In this document: one piece after another, positions 26,991 to 39,101 of the stretch | How positions within the stretch are numbered: position 1 is the first letter of the stretch | How the letters are laid out: each line of letters starts with the position of its first letter | Assembly (NCBI RefSeq): GCF_008704555.1 | Contig: NZ_CP023702.1 | Span: 2,294,001 to 2,358,000, forward strand | Direction of reading: 5' to 3' | From: Streptomyces nitrosporeus | GTDB taxonomy: Bacteria; Actinomycetota; Actinomycetes; Streptomycetales; Streptomycetaceae | DNA length: 64,000 bases | Position numbers and translations under genes: made by a program | The notes under the pieces: model-generated | Told to the model about the DNA's origin: nothing | Database searches by the model: none | What the model saw: the letters and a program-made list of their open reading frames with translations, nothing else

Positions 26991-27417
26991 GGCCAGGCGG
27001 TGCGGCTTCCAGCCAGGCGAGGAAACCGGTCAGCGCGTCCTCGCTCATCGCCAGCTCCAGGCGGGTCTCCCGGTGGAGACAGCCGAGCACGACGGCGTCG
27101 GACAGCAGGGCGAGCTCTTCCTCGCCCTCGGGCAGCCGGCGGTCGACCACCTCGATGGCGGCACGCTCCAGGGCACGGCGCGGGCGGGGGGCGTAGGAGA
27201 AGACACGGAACCAGTCGACGCGGTCACCGCTGTAGCGGGCCACCCCGTAGACCCAGCCCTTGCCGGACGGGTCGGGTTCCTCGGAGACGTCCCAGCGCAG
27301 ACTGCAGTCGAACGTTCCACCGGACCGCTGGATCAGCCGCCGGCGCAGGCCGAAGACGAACAGCCCCACCGCGACGGCCACGACGACCAGGCCGCACACC
27401 CACAACGCGAGGACCAT
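26971..27417 (-). CDS. DUF2550 domain membrane protein
   Basis: A 148-aa actinobacterial protein of the DUF2550 family, regularly found downstream of the ATP synthase operon; function unknown. One N-terminal helix (VLALWVCGLVVVAVAVGLFV, residues 2-21) is followed by a basic RRRLIQR segment and a soluble beta-rich domain (RWDVSEEPDPSGKGWVYG, then WFRVFSY) on the cytoplasmic side. ATG 27417 was chosen because GGAGG lies 9 nt upstream. It is separated from atpC by a perfect hairpin at 27484-27531, so its share of atp transcription is probably limited. Confidence 0.85.
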   Translation of the reverse strand: MVLALWVCGLVVVAVAVGLFVFGLRRRLIQRSGGTFDCSLRWDVSEEPDPSGKGWVYGVARYSGDRVDWFRVFSYAPRPRRALERAAIEVVDRRLPEGEEELALLSDAVVLGCLHRETRLELAMSEDALTGFLAWLEAAPPGQRVNVA

Positions 27418-27483
27418 CTCCACCGACCTCCTCGCATCGTCGAGAAACGAATACCGTACCGAGCCGAACCGCACCTGCATCGC

Positions 27484-27531
27484 CTCAGCCGCGGCACGCT
27501 CTGGATGATTCCAGCTCGGGCCGCGGCTGAG
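27484..27531 (-). terminator. hairpin after atpC
   Basis: CTCAGCCGCGG (27484-27494) and CCGCGGCTGAG (27521-27531) are exact 11-bp inverted repeats located between atpC and the DUF2550 gene. Probable end of the atp operon transcript. Confidence 0.7.
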
Positions 27532-27554
27532 TAAGAACTACTTCGTGGGGACGC

Positions 27555-27929
27555 TCAGCGCGCCGCCACCGCACGCAGTCGCACATCGGCGCGCCGCTCG
27601 GCGGCGGCGTCCGTGTCCGACTTCGCGCGCTCCAGCGCGCGCTCGGCGCGCTGGACGTCGATCTCGTCGGCGAGTTCCGCGATCTCCGCCAGCAGCGAGA
27701 GCTTGTTCTCCGCGAACGAGATGAAACCGCCGTGCACAGCGGCGACGACCGTGCCGCCGTCGCTCGTACGGATCGTCACCGGGCCCGACTCCAGCACACC
27801 CAGAAGCGGCTGGTGACCGGGCATGACGCCGATGTCGCCGGACGTGGTACGTGCGACAACGAGGGTGGCCTCGCCGGACCAGACACTGCGGTCCGCGGCG
27901 ACCAGCTCGACATGCAGCTCAGCAGCCAA
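27555..27929 (-). CDS. atpC: F1Fo ATP synthase epsilon subunit
   Basis: Central-stalk subunit (124 aa) that couples rotation and inhibits ATP hydrolysis. The N-terminal beta-sandwich (LHVELVAADRSVWSGEATLV, then GDIGVMPGHQPLLGVLESGPV) is intact. The C-terminal part EIDVQRAERALERAKSD is a helix-turn like that of other epsilon subunits. Last gene of the operon; the 109-bp gap from atpD contains a small hairpin (27949-27970). Confidence 0.95.
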   Translation of the reverse strand: MAAELHVELVAADRSVWSGEATLVVARTTSGDIGVMPGHQPLLGVLESGPVTIRTSDGGTVVAAVHGGFISFAENKLSLLAEIAELADEIDVQRAERALERAKSDTDAAAERRADVRLRAVAAR

Positions 27930-27948
27930 GGGTGGCTCCTCGGGTCAC

Positions 27949-27970
27949 CACCCGGCGGTTGTGCCGGGTG
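27949..27970 (-). other. intercistronic hairpin between atpD and atpC
   Basis: CACCCGGC and GCCGGGTG (8 bp, loop GGTTGT) lie just upstream of the atpC RBS. It may adjust the stoichiometry of epsilon or stabilise processed mRNA; that role is inferred. Confidence 0.45.
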
Positions 27971-28038
27971 TTGGGTCAATTCTACGGGGCGTGGTGAGGG
28001 GGGCGGGACACACCCACCCCCCTCGGTGAGCCGGAGGC

Positions 28039-30398
<2,360 letters not shown>

Positions 30399-30401
30399 CG
30401 A

Positions 30402-31973
30402 TCAGCCCTCGCCCAGGAGCTTGCCGTCCGAGGTCTCGAACTGCTGCTTGAAGGCGGCGATCGCGTCGCCGACCGACTGCAGCGTGTCGTCGGACATCTT
30501 GCCGCCCTCGGCGATGCTGGTCAGCAGGTCCTTGCGCTCGCGGCGCAGGAACTCCAGCAGCTCGGTCTCGAAGCGGCGGATGTCCTCGACCGGGACGTCG
30601 TCCATCTTGCCCGTCGTGCCGGCCCAGACGGAGACGACCTGCTCCTCCATCGGGAACGGGGCGTACTGCGGCTGCTTCAGCAGCTCGACCATGCGCTTGC
30701 CGCGCTCCAGCGACGCCTTCGAGGCCGCGTCCAGGTCGGAACCGAAGGCGGCGAACGCCTCCAGCTCACGGAACTGGGCGAGGTCCACGCGCAGCCGGCC
30801 GGAGACCTGCTTCATGGCCTTGTGCTGGGCGGAGCCACCGACTCGGGAGACCGAGATACCGACGTTGAGCGCCGGACGCTGACCCGCGTTGAACAGGTCG
30901 GACTCCAGGAAGCACTGGCCGTCGGTGATGGAGATGACGTTGGTCGGGATGAACGCCGACACGTCGTTCGCCTTGGTCTCGACGATCGGGAGACCCGTCA
31001 TCGAACCGGCGCCCATGTCGTCGGAGAGCTTGGCGCAGCGCTCCAGCAGACGCGAGTGCAGGTAGAAGACGTCGCCCGGGTAGGCCTCACGGCCCGGCGG
31101 ACGGCGCAGCAGAAGCGACACGGCGCGGTAGGCGTCGGCCTGCTTCGAGAGGTCGTCGAAGACGATGAGGACGTGCTTGCCGTCGTACATCCAGTGCTGG
31201 CCGATGGCCGAGCCGGTGTACGGCGCCAGGTACTTGAAGCCGGCCGGGTCGGACGCCGGGGCGGCGACGATCGTCGTGTACTCGAGCGCGCCGGCCTCTT
31301 CGAGGGCGCCGCGCACGGAGGCGATCGTGGAGCCCTTCTGACCGATGGCGACGTAGATGCAGCGGACCTGCTTGTTCACGTCGCCCGAGCGCCAGTTGTC
31401 GCGCTGGTTGATGATCGTGTCGACGGCCAGGGCGGTCTTGCCGGTCTGGCGGTCACCGATGATCAGCTGACGCTGGCCGCGGCCGATCGGCACCATGGCG
31501 TCGACGGCCTTGTAGCCGGTCTGCATCGGCTCGTGGACCGACTTGCGGACCATGACGCCGGGGGCCTGCAGTTCGAGGGCGCGACGGCCTTCGGTCTCGA
31601 TCTCGCCGAGACCGTCGATCGGGTTGCCGAGCGGGTCGACGACGCGGCCGAGGTAGCCCTCGCCGACGCCGACGGAGAGCACCTCGCCGGTGCGCTGCAC
31701 CGACTGGCCCTCCTCGATTCCGCTGAACTCGCCGAGGACGATCGCACCGATCTCGCGCTCCTCGAGGTTGAGGGCGAGACCGAGGGTGCCGTCCTCGAAC
31801 TTCAGCAGCTCGTTCGCCTGTGCCGAGGGAAGGCCCTCGACCTTCGCGATGCCGTCACCGGCAACGCTGACCGTACCGACCTCCTCGCGCGAGGCCGCGT
31901 CCGGCTGGTACGACTGGACAAAGTTATCCAGTGCGTCCCGGATCTCCTCCGGCCGGATCGTGAGCTCCGCCAT
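30402..31973 (-). CDS. atpA: F1Fo ATP synthase alpha subunit
   Basis: Non-catalytic nucleotide-binding F1 subunit, 523 aa. Walker [12 protein letters not shown], the Arg finger region around [11 protein letters not shown], and N-terminal [20 protein letters not shown]. The ATG encoding MAELT has GGGAACC upstream and matches other Streptomyces AtpA; the frame is open further upstream but non-coding. A 146-bp gap separates it from atpH and contains a CTGGGGG/CCCCCAG hairpin. Confidence 0.97.
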   Translation of the reverse strand: MAELTIRPEEIRDALDNFVQSYQPDAASREEVGTVSVAGDGIAKVEGLPSAQANELLKFEDGTLGLALNLEEREIGAIVLGEFSGIEEGQSVQRTGEVLSVGVGEGYLGRVVDPLGNPIDGLGEIETEGRRALELQAPGVMVRKSVHEPMQTGYKAVDAMVPIGRGQRQLIIGDRQTGKTALAVDTIINQRDNWRSGDVNKQVRCIYVAIGQKGSTIASVRGALEEAGALEYTTIVAAPASDPAGFKYLAPYTGSAIGQHWMYDGKHVLIVFDDLSKQADAYRAVSLLLRRPPGREAYPGDVFYLHSRLLERCAKLSDDMGAGSMTGLPIVETKANDVSAFIPTNVISITDGQCFLESDLFNAGQRPALNVGISVSRVGGSAQHKAMKQVSGRLRVDLAQFRELEAFAAFGSDLDAASKASLERGKRMVELLKQPQYAPFPMEEQVVSVWAGTTGKMDDVPVEDIRRFETELLEFLRRERKDLLTSIAEGGKMSDDTLQSVGDAIAAFKQQFETSDGKLLGEG

Positions 31974-32020
31974 CTGGGTTCCCTGCTCTCCTTGTTGGGC
32001 CCGAAGTTTCTCAATGGGGT

Positions 32021-32037
32021 CTGGGGGCGACCCCCAG
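32021..32037 (-). other. hairpin in the atpH-atpA gap
   Basis: CTGGGGG-CGA-CCCCCAG, a 7-bp stem with a 3-nt loop, in the longest gap inside the F1 part of the operon and about 50 nt before the atpA ATG. Possibly an mRNA stabiliser or processing point. Confidence 0.4.
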
Positions 32038-32119
32038 GAATCTTCTGCAATTTCTGCACGGCCCAACCGGGCCGCTGTACTTGCTCGTTCAGTTGGTGCG
32101 GTGCGTGCGCTGCGCGCTG

Positions 32120-32935
32120 TCAGCCGGCCATCCTGCGGGTGACCTCTTCGAGGCGCTCCGCGATCGTGCCGTTGATGACCTCGTCACCGACGCGCACCGA
32201 GATCCCGCCGAGGACCGCGGGGTCCACGTCCAGGTTCAGGTGCATCTGACGGCCGTAGATCTTCGCCAGGGCGGCGCCGAGGCGCTGCTTCTGGCGGTCG
32301 GACAGCGGCACCGCCGAGGTGACGACGGCGACCGTGCGGTCCCGGCGCTCCGCGGCCAGCCTGGACAGGGACTCGAGTCCCGCTTCCAGGCTACGTCCAC
32401 GGGGCTGCGTCACGAGACGCGTGATCACGCGCTCGGTGACCGGCTGGGCCTTGCCGCCGAGCAGGCTGCGGAGCAGCTCGCCCTTGGCCGCGGCCGTGGC
32501 CGTCTTGCTGGTCAGGGCGGAGCGCAGGGCGACGTCGGAGGCGACGATCCGGCCGAACCGGAACAGCTCGTCCTCCACGTCGTCGAGCGCGCCGGCGCGC
32601 TGCGCCGCGGTGAGGTCCGCGGTGTTCGCCAGTTCCTCGACCGAGTCCACCAGGTCACGCGACTGCGACCAGCGGGAGCGGACCATGCCGGAGACCAGGT
32701 CCACGGCTTCGCCGCTCACCTGTCCGCCCAGCAGTCGTCCGGCCAGCTCGGCCTTGGCCTCGCCGCCCTGCGACGGGTCGGTGAGGACCCGGCGCAGCGA
32801 CACCTCGCGGTGGAGCAGCGCGGTGACGGCGGCCAGCTCCTCGGCGAGCTTCGCCGCGTCGGCCGACGTGGAGTCGGTCAGCGCGTCGAGACGCTCGCGT
32901 GCGGATGCCAGTGCCTCGCGGCTCGCTCCGTTCAT
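32120..32935 (-). CDS. atpH: F1Fo ATP synthase delta subunit
   Basis: Peripheral-stalk subunit (OSCP) that attaches subunit b to the top of F1. At 271 aa it is ~90 residues longer than the E. coli subunit; the extra length is typical of actinobacterial delta. The C-terminal segment [20 protein letters not shown], then [13 protein letters not shown], is the conserved delta signature. The ATG overlaps the atpF stop (ATGA). Confidence 0.95.
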   Translation of the reverse strand: MNGASREALASARERLDALTDSTSADAAKLAEELAAVTALLHREVSLRRVLTDPSQGGEAKAELAGRLLGGQVSGEAVDLVSGMVRSRWSQSRDLVDSVEELANTADLTAAQRAGALDDVEDELFRFGRIVASDVALRSALTSKTATAAAKGELLRSLLGGKAQPVTERVITRLVTQPRGRSLEAGLESLSRLAAERRDRTVAVVTSAVPLSDRQKQRLGAALAKIYGRQMHLNLDVDPAVLGGISVRVGDEVINGTIAERLEEVTRRMAG

Positions 32936-33477
32936 CGGACGGCCTCGGCCTTCGCCTCGAGCTCGTCGAGGAAACGGTCGACGGTGCCGCTCTGCCGGGC
33001 GTGGTCCTCAAGGGACTCACCGACCAGCTTGCCGGCCAGGGCGGTGGCGAGCGTGCCCACGTCCTGACGCAGCGCCGAGGCGGCGGCCTTGCGGTCGGCC
33101 TCGATCTGGGCGTGGCCCGCGGCGATGATCTCCTCGCGCTGGCGCTGGCCCTCCGCCCTCATCTCCTGGATGATGACGGCACCCTGCTCCTGCGCCTCCT
33201 GGCGCAGGCGTGCTGCCTCGTGCCGGGCCTCGGCGAGCTGAGCCTTGTACTGCTCAAGAACGCTCTGGGCCTCGGTCTGGGCCGCGTCGGCCTTCTCGAT
33301 GCCGCCTTCGATGGCCTCGCGGCGCTCTTCCAGAACCTTCTCGATGTTCGGGAGGAGCTTCTTGGCGAGGAAACCGAAGACGATGGCGAAGGCGATCAGG
33401 CCGATGACGATCTCGGGGATCGCCGGGAGCAGCGGGTTCTGGATCTCTCCCTCGGACGCCAGCTGTAGGGCGTTCAC
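32932..33477 (-). CDS. atpF: F1Fo ATP synthase b subunit
   Basis: Peripheral stalk, 181 aa. A membrane helix near the N-terminus (EIVIGLIAFAIVFGFLAKKL, ~residues 22-41) is followed by a long Ala/Glu/Gln-rich helix that dimerises and contacts delta. GTG start 33477. It overlaps atpH by 4 bp. Confidence 0.96.
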   Translation of the reverse strand: MNALQLASEGEIQNPLLPAIPEIVIGLIAFAIVFGFLAKKLLPNIEKVLEERREAIEGGIEKADAAQTEAQSVLEQYKAQLAEARHEAARLRQEAQEQGAVIIQEMRAEGQRQREEIIAAGHAQIEADRKAAASALRQDVGTLATALAGKLVGESLEDHARQSGTVDRFLDELEAKAEAVR

Positions 33478-33519
33478 ATCAATGCCTTTCGTCGCTTCGG
33501 GCAGTCGGATTGCCGCGAA

Positions 33520-33840
<321 letters not shown>

Positions 33841-34656
33841 TCAGTGGTGCTCGGCGAGAGCGCCCTGAACGTAGTTGCAGGCCAGGAGGACGAACACGTA
33901 GGCCTGCAGCGCCTGGATGAACAGCTCGAAGGCGGTCATCAGGATGGTCATGACGAACGAGACACCGGCGTAGGCGATACCGATGCCGTTCAGCAGGTAC
34001 CAGCTGGCGATGGTGAAGATCAGCAGCAGCACGTGGCCTGCGAACATGTTCGCGAACAGTCGCACCGCGTGCGTGAACGGGCGGATCAGCAGGTTCGACA
34101 TGATCTCGATGAGCATGACGAACGGGAGGGCCGGACCGATCGACGGGTCGTAGCCGGAGATGTTCTTCCAGCCGCCGACGAAGCCGTGGCGCTTGAAGGT
34201 CAGGCTGACCCAGAGGACGTACACGATCGCGGCCAGCGCCACCGGGTATCCGATGACCGAGACCACCGGGAACTGGGCGAACGGGATGATGGCCCAGAGG
34301 TTCATGATCCAGATGAAGAAGAACAGCGAGACCATGAGGGGCACGTACTTCTTGCCCTCGCGCTTGCCGAGCGTCTCGTAGACCACGCCGGTGCGGATGA
34401 AGTCGTAACCCGCCTCGGCCACCATCTGGAGCTTTCCGGGGACCAGCTTCGGCTTGTTGAAAGCCGCCCAGAAGAAACCGACGACGACAACGGTGCTCAG
34501 GACCGCCAGCAGCATCGGCTTGTTGATCTCGATGCCGCCGACGGTGAACAGCGGTTCGAAAACAAAGGAGTGCAGGCCAGGAGCCGGGAAGCCGCATCCG
34601 TCGAAGATGTGGCAATCGGTCTCGAAGGCGAGCACCGTCGTCGGGTCAGCACTCAC
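33841..34656 (-). CDS. atpB: F1Fo ATP synthase a subunit
   Basis: Stator subunit forming the proton half-channels, 271 aa, five to six helices. The essential Arg is in FTHAVRLFANMFAGH. I chose GTG 34656 (Met-Ser-Ala-Asp-Pro...) because AAGGAG lies 6 nt upstream; the frame continues to 34692 without support. atpE follows after 75 bp. Confidence 0.95.
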   Translation of the reverse strand: MSADPTTVLAFETDCHIFDGCGFPAPGLHSFVFEPLFTVGGIEINKPMLLAVLSTVVVVGFFWAAFNKPKLVPGKLQMVAEAGYDFIRTGVVYETLGKREGKKYVPLMVSLFFFIWIMNLWAIIPFAQFPVVSVIGYPVALAAIVYVLWVSLTFKRHGFVGGWKNISGYDPSIGPALPFVMLIEIMSNLLIRPFTHAVRLFANMFAGHVLLLIFTIASWYLLNGIGIAYAGVSFVMTILMTAFELFIQALQAYVFVLLACNYVQGALAEHH

Positions 34657-34860
34657 CGCGGGCTCCTTCAGCGTGGCGCATAGGTACGGCAACCTCGTTG
34701 TGTCGGCGCGGCAAGCAGCCGCTGGTCGGCACTGGACTGGTCTTACGGATGGAAGGGCGGCTCAGGCATGACGCCTCGCGATGAAGCAGGCGCCGATTCG
34801 GATGCCCGCGTCCGCAGTGCCGCAGTTGGCACCGGACGATAGCAGGGTCTCGAACGCGCA

Positions 34861-34889
34861 CTTATATCGGGCCTACCACTCACGCCGAA
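34861..34889 (-). promoter_or_regulatory. candidate internal promoter before atpB
   Basis: On the minus strand TTCGGC (34889-34884) and TATAAG (34866-34861) are 17 nt apart, at the end of atpI and in front of a 200-bp leader to atpB. The -35 is weak. An internal promoter would explain the unusually large atpI-atpB gap. Confidence 0.35.
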
Positions 34890-35317
34890 GTCCCCGCGTT
34901 CTCGGGCTTCTTGCCCGTGGACGACTCGGGTTCGACGTACAGGATCTTGGTCTTCATGTGGACGCGGATCTGTGCGGCCACCCACGAGAGGGTCGCGACG
35001 ATGATCGCCGCGGCGAACGCCCTCGGATTGAACAGGGTGGTGTCCTTGAAGGCGGCCACGAAGACGAAGAGCAGCAGCAACTCGGCGGTGTACAGCACGA
35101 GCCCCATGGACTGGAACAGGTGCGGCAGGGACTTCGCGGTGCGCTGCAGGACGGTGAGTCCGATCCCCATGAAGAGGATCACCACCAGCGTTCCGACCGC
35201 CGCTCCGATCGCCCCCTTGCCGCCCGCGACCGCACCGCAGACGGCGACGGTGACGGCACCGGCGGCGGCAGTGGGCACAGCGGTGTGGAGGAGAGTCCGG
35301 GCGTCGTTGGACGGCAT
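34880..35317 (-). CDS. atpI: ATP synthase-associated protein AtpI
   Basis: First gene of the operon, 145 aa, four predicted membrane helices (~15-35, 38-58, 72-95, 102-122). AtpI/Atp1-type proteins assist c-ring assembly or Mg uptake. ATG 35317 follows CGGAGCTACCTCC. The C-terminal tail YVEPESSTGKKPENAGTSA is hydrophilic. Confidence 0.88.
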   Translation of the reverse strand: MPSNDARTLLHTAVPTAAAGAVTVAVCGAVAGGKGAIGAAVGTLVVILFMGIGLTVLQRTAKSLPHLFQSMGLVLYTAELLLLFVFVAAFKDTTLFNPRAFAAAIIVATLSWVAAQIRVHMKTKILYVEPESSTGKKPENAGTSA

Positions 35318-35580
35318 GGAGGTAGCTCCGCGTTGCAGGGGGTGGTGGGCAGTGGTCGTCAGGGACGAGCGTAGGCCCGGTCGAGTCATGCCTCGGGCCG
35401 AGGGACCTGTTCACCAGTATCCTTCGACCGTTTCACCGGGCTTCGTGAACGGTATCACAAACTATTTGATGAGGTCTTTACCCGAAAGGTGTGCCTGCTG
35501 TCACACGTGAGGGTTACCGAGCCCGTGTGTGCAGAGCATTGTGGCAATTCACATGCTAATGGGCTTTTGCGTCGAGGACG

Positions 35581-36957
35581 TCAACGGGCGGAATCAGCGC
35601 GATCGTGATCGGTGAGCCGCGAACGGGGGCCGATCGCTGTCGCTCCGTTGACGCCGGACACTCCGACGGTCACGGGAGTGCGCTCCGGGTCGTGGTCCGC
35701 GCCCTGTTCACCGGCCTGCCCACGGGGCCGGGAGGCCTCCGGGGAGCCCTCGCGGCCCTCCTGGCCGTCCTGGTCCTCCGCCACCCGGCGCCGGCGCCGG
35801 TAGCGGGGCGGGACGACGCGCTGGGCCCAGAGCGGGGCGCGGGGGGTGAAACGCGGCATCAGCAGGAGGACCAGGCCGACCGCGCTGAGCCCCACGACCA
35901 CCAGCACGATCCACAGCGAGGTGGAATGCACCGAATAACCGACGGCGCCGAACGCGATCAGCGCGGACCAGAAATACATGATCAGAACGGAACGGCTGTG
36001 CGAGTGCCCGATCTCCAGCAGGCGGTGGTGCAGATGTCCGCGGTCGGCCGCGAAGGGCGACTGGCCGTTCCAGGTGCGCCGCACGACCGCGAGGATCAGG
36101 TCGGCGGCCGGGATGGCGATGATGGTGAGCGGCAGCAGCAGCGGGATGAAGACCGGCAGCATGGCGTGGGTCGCCTCGCGTTCACCGCCCGTGAAGAGCT
36201 TCATCACATCGGGGTCGACCTGACCGGTGACGGAGATCGCCCCGGCGGCCAGGACCAGGCCGATCAGCATGGAGCCCGAGTCCCCCATGAAAATCCGGGC
36301 GGGGTGCAGGTTGTGCGGCAGGAAGCCCAGCCCCATGCCCATCAGGATCGCGGCGAAGAGGGTGGCGGGGGCCGCCGCCTCGATTCCGTAGCCGTACCAG
36401 AGCCGGTAGGTGTAGAGGAAGAACGCCGCGGCGGCGATGCAGACCATGCCGGACGCCAGGCCGTCGAGGCCGTCGACGAAGTTGACCGCGTTGATGGTGA
36501 TCACCACCAGCGCCACCGTGAGCAGGGTGCCCTGCCACTGGGTCAGGGCGACGGTGCCGACGCCGGGGATGGGCAGCCACAGGATCGTCAGGCCCTGGAT
36601 GACCATGACGGCGGCGGCGATCATCTGGCCGCCCAGCTTGATCAGCGCGTCGATCTCGAACTTGTCGTCCAGGACGCCGATGAGCCAGATCAGCGCCGCA
36701 CCGGACAGCAGGGCCCGTGGTTCGTTGGAGAGTTCGAAGACGCTGTTCAGGTTGTTCAGGTGGTCCGCGACCACCAGTCCCGCGCACAGCCCGCCGAACA
36801 TGGCGATGCCGCCGAGCCGGGGGGTCGGCTCCCGGTGCACGTCACGCGCGCGGATCGCGGGCATCGCCCCGACGGCGATGGCGAACTTCCGCACCGGTCC
36901 GGTCAGCAGATAGGTCACCGCCGCCGTGACACAGAGCGTCAGCAGATAATCACGCAC
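35581..36957 (-). CDS. MraY/WecA-like undecaprenyl-phosphate sugar-1-phosphate transferase
   Basis: Polytopic phospho-N-acetylhexosamine transferase (458 aa, about 10-11 helices) that loads a UDP-sugar phosphate onto undecaprenyl phosphate to begin cell-wall glycopolymer synthesis. Family motifs: REPTPRLGGIAMF (N-terminal), VLDDKFEIDALIK (DDxxD-type), NAVNFVDGLDGLASG (catalytic NxxNxxDGxDGLA) and GHLHHRLLEIGHSH (the HxHHR motif of WecA/TagO-type enzymes rather than MraY). The last ~90 residues are charged and Pro-rich. GTG 36957 is preferred; GTGs at 36969 and 36996 are in frame. Confidence 0.88.
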   Translation of the reverse strand: MRDYLLTLCVTAAVTYLLTGPVRKFAIAVGAMPAIRARDVHREPTPRLGGIAMFGGLCAGLVVADHLNNLNSVFELSNEPRALLSGAALIWLIGVLDDKFEIDALIKLGGQMIAAAVMVIQGLTILWLPIPGVGTVALTQWQGTLLTVALVVITINAVNFVDGLDGLASGMVCIAAAAFFLYTYRLWYGYGIEAAAPATLFAAILMGMGLGFLPHNLHPARIFMGDSGSMLIGLVLAAGAISVTGQVDPDVMKLFTGGEREATHAMLPVFIPLLLPLTIIAIPAADLILAVVRRTWNGQSPFAADRGHLHHRLLEIGHSHSRSVLIMYFWSALIAFGAVGYSVHSTSLWIVLVVVGLSAVGLVLLLMPRFTPRAPLWAQRVVPPRYRRRRRVAEDQDGQEGREGSPEASRPRGQAGEQGADHDPERTPVTVGVSGVNGATAIGPRSRLTDHDRADSAR

Positions 36958-37053
36958 GGGCTGCCCCACAGAATTCGCCGGCCATCTCAGCCCCACACCC
37001 TAGTCCCAGGAACGAGGACACAAAGGTACGGGTGATGGTTGCACGGGGTTCGC

Positions 37054-38322
37054 CTACCCCGGATACGGGGGGTTGAGCGCGGCCAGCTCCGCCGCTTCGG
37101 CGCGCAGTGACGCGGTGTCACCGTCTCCTCGTACGGCCGCCCCGGCCAGGGCCGCGATCCGCCCCATCGTGCTCTCGTCGAGGCCCTGGGTGGTGACGGC
37201 GGCGGTGCCGAGCCTGAGGCCGCGTGCGTCGCCGTAGGGCAGCGCGCAGGTGTCGAGGACCAGACCGGCGGCCAGGAGCCGCTCGCGCGCCTGAGGGCCG
37301 TCCACGCCCAGCGGGGCGGGGTCCACGACGATCAGGTGGGTGTCGGTGCCGTCGGTGACCACGTCGAAGCCCTCGTCGGCGAGACCGGCCGCCAGGATCC
37401 GGGCGTGGGCGACGACCTGGTGGGCGTAGAGGGCGTAGGCCGGTGTCCCCGCCTCGCCGAAGGCGACGGCCTTCGCCGCGACGGTGTGCATCTGCGCGCC
37501 GCCCTGGGTGAAGGGGAACACCGCGCGGTCGATGCGCTCGGCCAGCTCGGCGCCGCACAGGATCATGCCGCCGCGGGGGCCGCGCAGCACCTTGTGCGTC
37601 GTGGCGCAGACCACGTCGGCGTACGGCACCGGGCTGGGGGCCGCTCCCCCGGCGATCAGGCCCATCGGATGGGCGGCGTCGGCGATCAGGTAGGCGCCCA
37701 CCTCGTCGGCGATGTCGCGGAAGGTCTCGTAGTCGGGGTGGCGGGGGTAGGAGATGGAGCCGCACACGATGGCCTTGGGCCGCCGGGCGCGGGCCAGCGC
37801 GCGTACCTGGCCGTAGTCGATCAGCCCGGTGTCGGGGTCGGCGCCGTAGCCGGCGAAGTCGAACCAGCGGCCGGAGAAGTTGCCCGGGGCGCCGTGGGTG
37901 AGGTGCCCGCCGTACGCGAGTCCCATGGCCAGCACCGTGTCGCCGGGGCGCAGCAGCGCGGCGTAGGCGGCGAGGACGGCGGAGGAGCCGGAGTGCGGCT
38001 GGACGTTGGCGTGCTCCGCGCCGAAGAGGCCGGTGGCGCGGCGCACGGCGACGCGTTCGGCCGCGTCGGCGTGCTCGCAGCCGCCGTGGTGGCGGGCGCC
38101 GGGATAGCCCTCGGCGTACTTGTTGGCGAGCGGGGAGCCGAGGGCGGCGAGGACCGCGGGCGAGGTGAAGTTCTCCGCGGCGATCAGCTGGAGGGTGTCC
38201 GACTGGCGGTCCGCCTCGGCCAGCAGGATCCCGGCGACCTCCGGGTCCTGGTCGAGCAGGGCGTCGAAGTCCTGGGGCAGGGCGGCGCGGGGGGCGGGTG
38301 AGGCTGGAGTGGTGACCGGCAT
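37054..38322 (-). CDS. glyA: serine hydroxymethyltransferase
   Basis: PLP enzyme (422 aa) interconverting serine and glycine with tetrahydrofolate. IAAENFTSPAVLAALGS and the LANKYAEGYPG active-site segment are present, with DAAHPMGLIAGG and the PLP-binding Lys in CATTHKVLRGPRGG. Length and motifs are those of GlyA. ATG 38322. Streptomyces usually has a second glyA elsewhere, so this copy may be one of two. Confidence 0.93.
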   Translation of the reverse strand: MPVTTPASPAPRAALPQDFDALLDQDPEVAGILLAEADRQSDTLQLIAAENFTSPAVLAALGSPLANKYAEGYPGARHHGGCEHADAAERVAVRRATGLFGAEHANVQPHSGSSAVLAAYAALLRPGDTVLAMGLAYGGHLTHGAPGNFSGRWFDFAGYGADPDTGLIDYGQVRALARARRPKAIVCGSISYPRHPDYETFRDIADEVGAYLIADAAHPMGLIAGGAAPSPVPYADVVCATTHKVLRGPRGGMILCGAELAERIDRAVFPFTQGGAQMHTVAAKAVAFGEAGTPAYALYAHQVVAHARILAAGLADEGFDVVTDGTDTHLIVVDPAPLGVDGPQARERLLAAGLVLDTCALPYGDARGLRLGTAAVTTQGLDESTMGRIAALAGAAVRGDGDTASLRAEAAELAALNPPYPG

Positions 38323-38459
38323 CGAGGGCTCCGGGCCTGGAGGAGGGGTGCGCGGGGGTCGGCACCAATGTAGGCCCGTGGCCGGGCCTGTGCCCGCCGC
38401 CGTGCGGCCCCGTACGCCGGTCGGCGCAGGGCGGGGCGCCGTGTCCCCCCGGGCGGGGG

Positions 38460-39101
38460 TCAGTGCGGGGCGCTGACCCCGGTCAGGGCGGTGACGACCG
38501 GGTCGAGGGCCTGGCTGATCTCGTCGCCCACCGAGCGGAAGAAGGTGATCGGGGCGCCGTACGGGTCGTGGACCTCGTCCGCCTCGGCGGTGGGGGCCAG
38601 CAGCCAGCCGCGCAGGGCCGCCGCGGCGCGCACCAGGGCGCGGGCGCGTTCGACGACGCCCTCCTCGCGGGCGTCGGGCAGCGTCGCCGGGTCGATGGCC
38701 CGGACGAGGCGGGTGAACTCCTTGAGCGTGAAGGTGCGCAGCCCCGCGGAGTGGCCCATGGAGATGACCTGGGCGCGGTGGTCGCGGGTGGCGGTGAGGA
38801 CGAGGTCGGCGCGGATGACGTGCTCGTCGAGGAGTTCGCGGCCGGTGAAGCCGGTGGCGTCCGCGCCGAAGTCGGCGAGGACGACCTCGGCGTTGGCTTC
38901 CATGGGGGCGCCCTCGTGGCCCCAGGTCCCGGCGCTCTCGACGATGAGGCCGCCGCTGAGCGGGTCGCCGAGTCGGTCGGCCAGAGCGTGGCGGGTCAGC
39001 CGCTCCGTGATGGGGGAGCGGCAGACGTTGCCGGTGCTGACGTGGAGGATGCGGAAGGTGTCGCCCCTCCCCGCTATGCCACGCCCCTCGGGGGCCGTCA
39101 A
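38460..39101 (-). CDS. low-molecular-weight protein tyrosine phosphatase-like protein (catalytic Cys replaced)
   Basis: LMW-PTP fold protein of 213 aa. The P-loop region reads HVSTGNVCRSPITERL (~residues 20-35). The family signature is C-x-G-N-x-C-R-S; the first, nucleophilic Cys is Ser here (codon AGC), while the second Cys, Arg and Ser remain. The general-acid loop is retained as HDPYG near the C-terminus. It is therefore probably a pseudophosphatase or phosphotyrosine-binding protein rather than a normal enzyme. It overlaps the Sua5-like gene by 4 bp, so the two are cotranslated, within a glyA-prmC-prfA block. Confidence 0.85.
   Translation of the reverse strand: MTAPEGRGIAGRGDTFRILHVSTGNVCRSPITERLTRHALADRLGDPLSGGLIVESAGTWGHEGAPMEANAEVVLADFGADATGFTGRELLDEHVIRADLVLTATRDHRAQVISMGHSAGLRTFTLKEFTRLVRAIDPATLPDAREEGVVERARALVRAAAALRGWLLAPTAEADEVHDPYGAPITFFRSVGDEISQALDPVVTALTGVSAPH

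Noticed and set aside
34160..34381. Small plus-strand frames inside atpB and other atp genes
   Set aside because: Overlap essential genes antisense, with no RBS and no domain signal.
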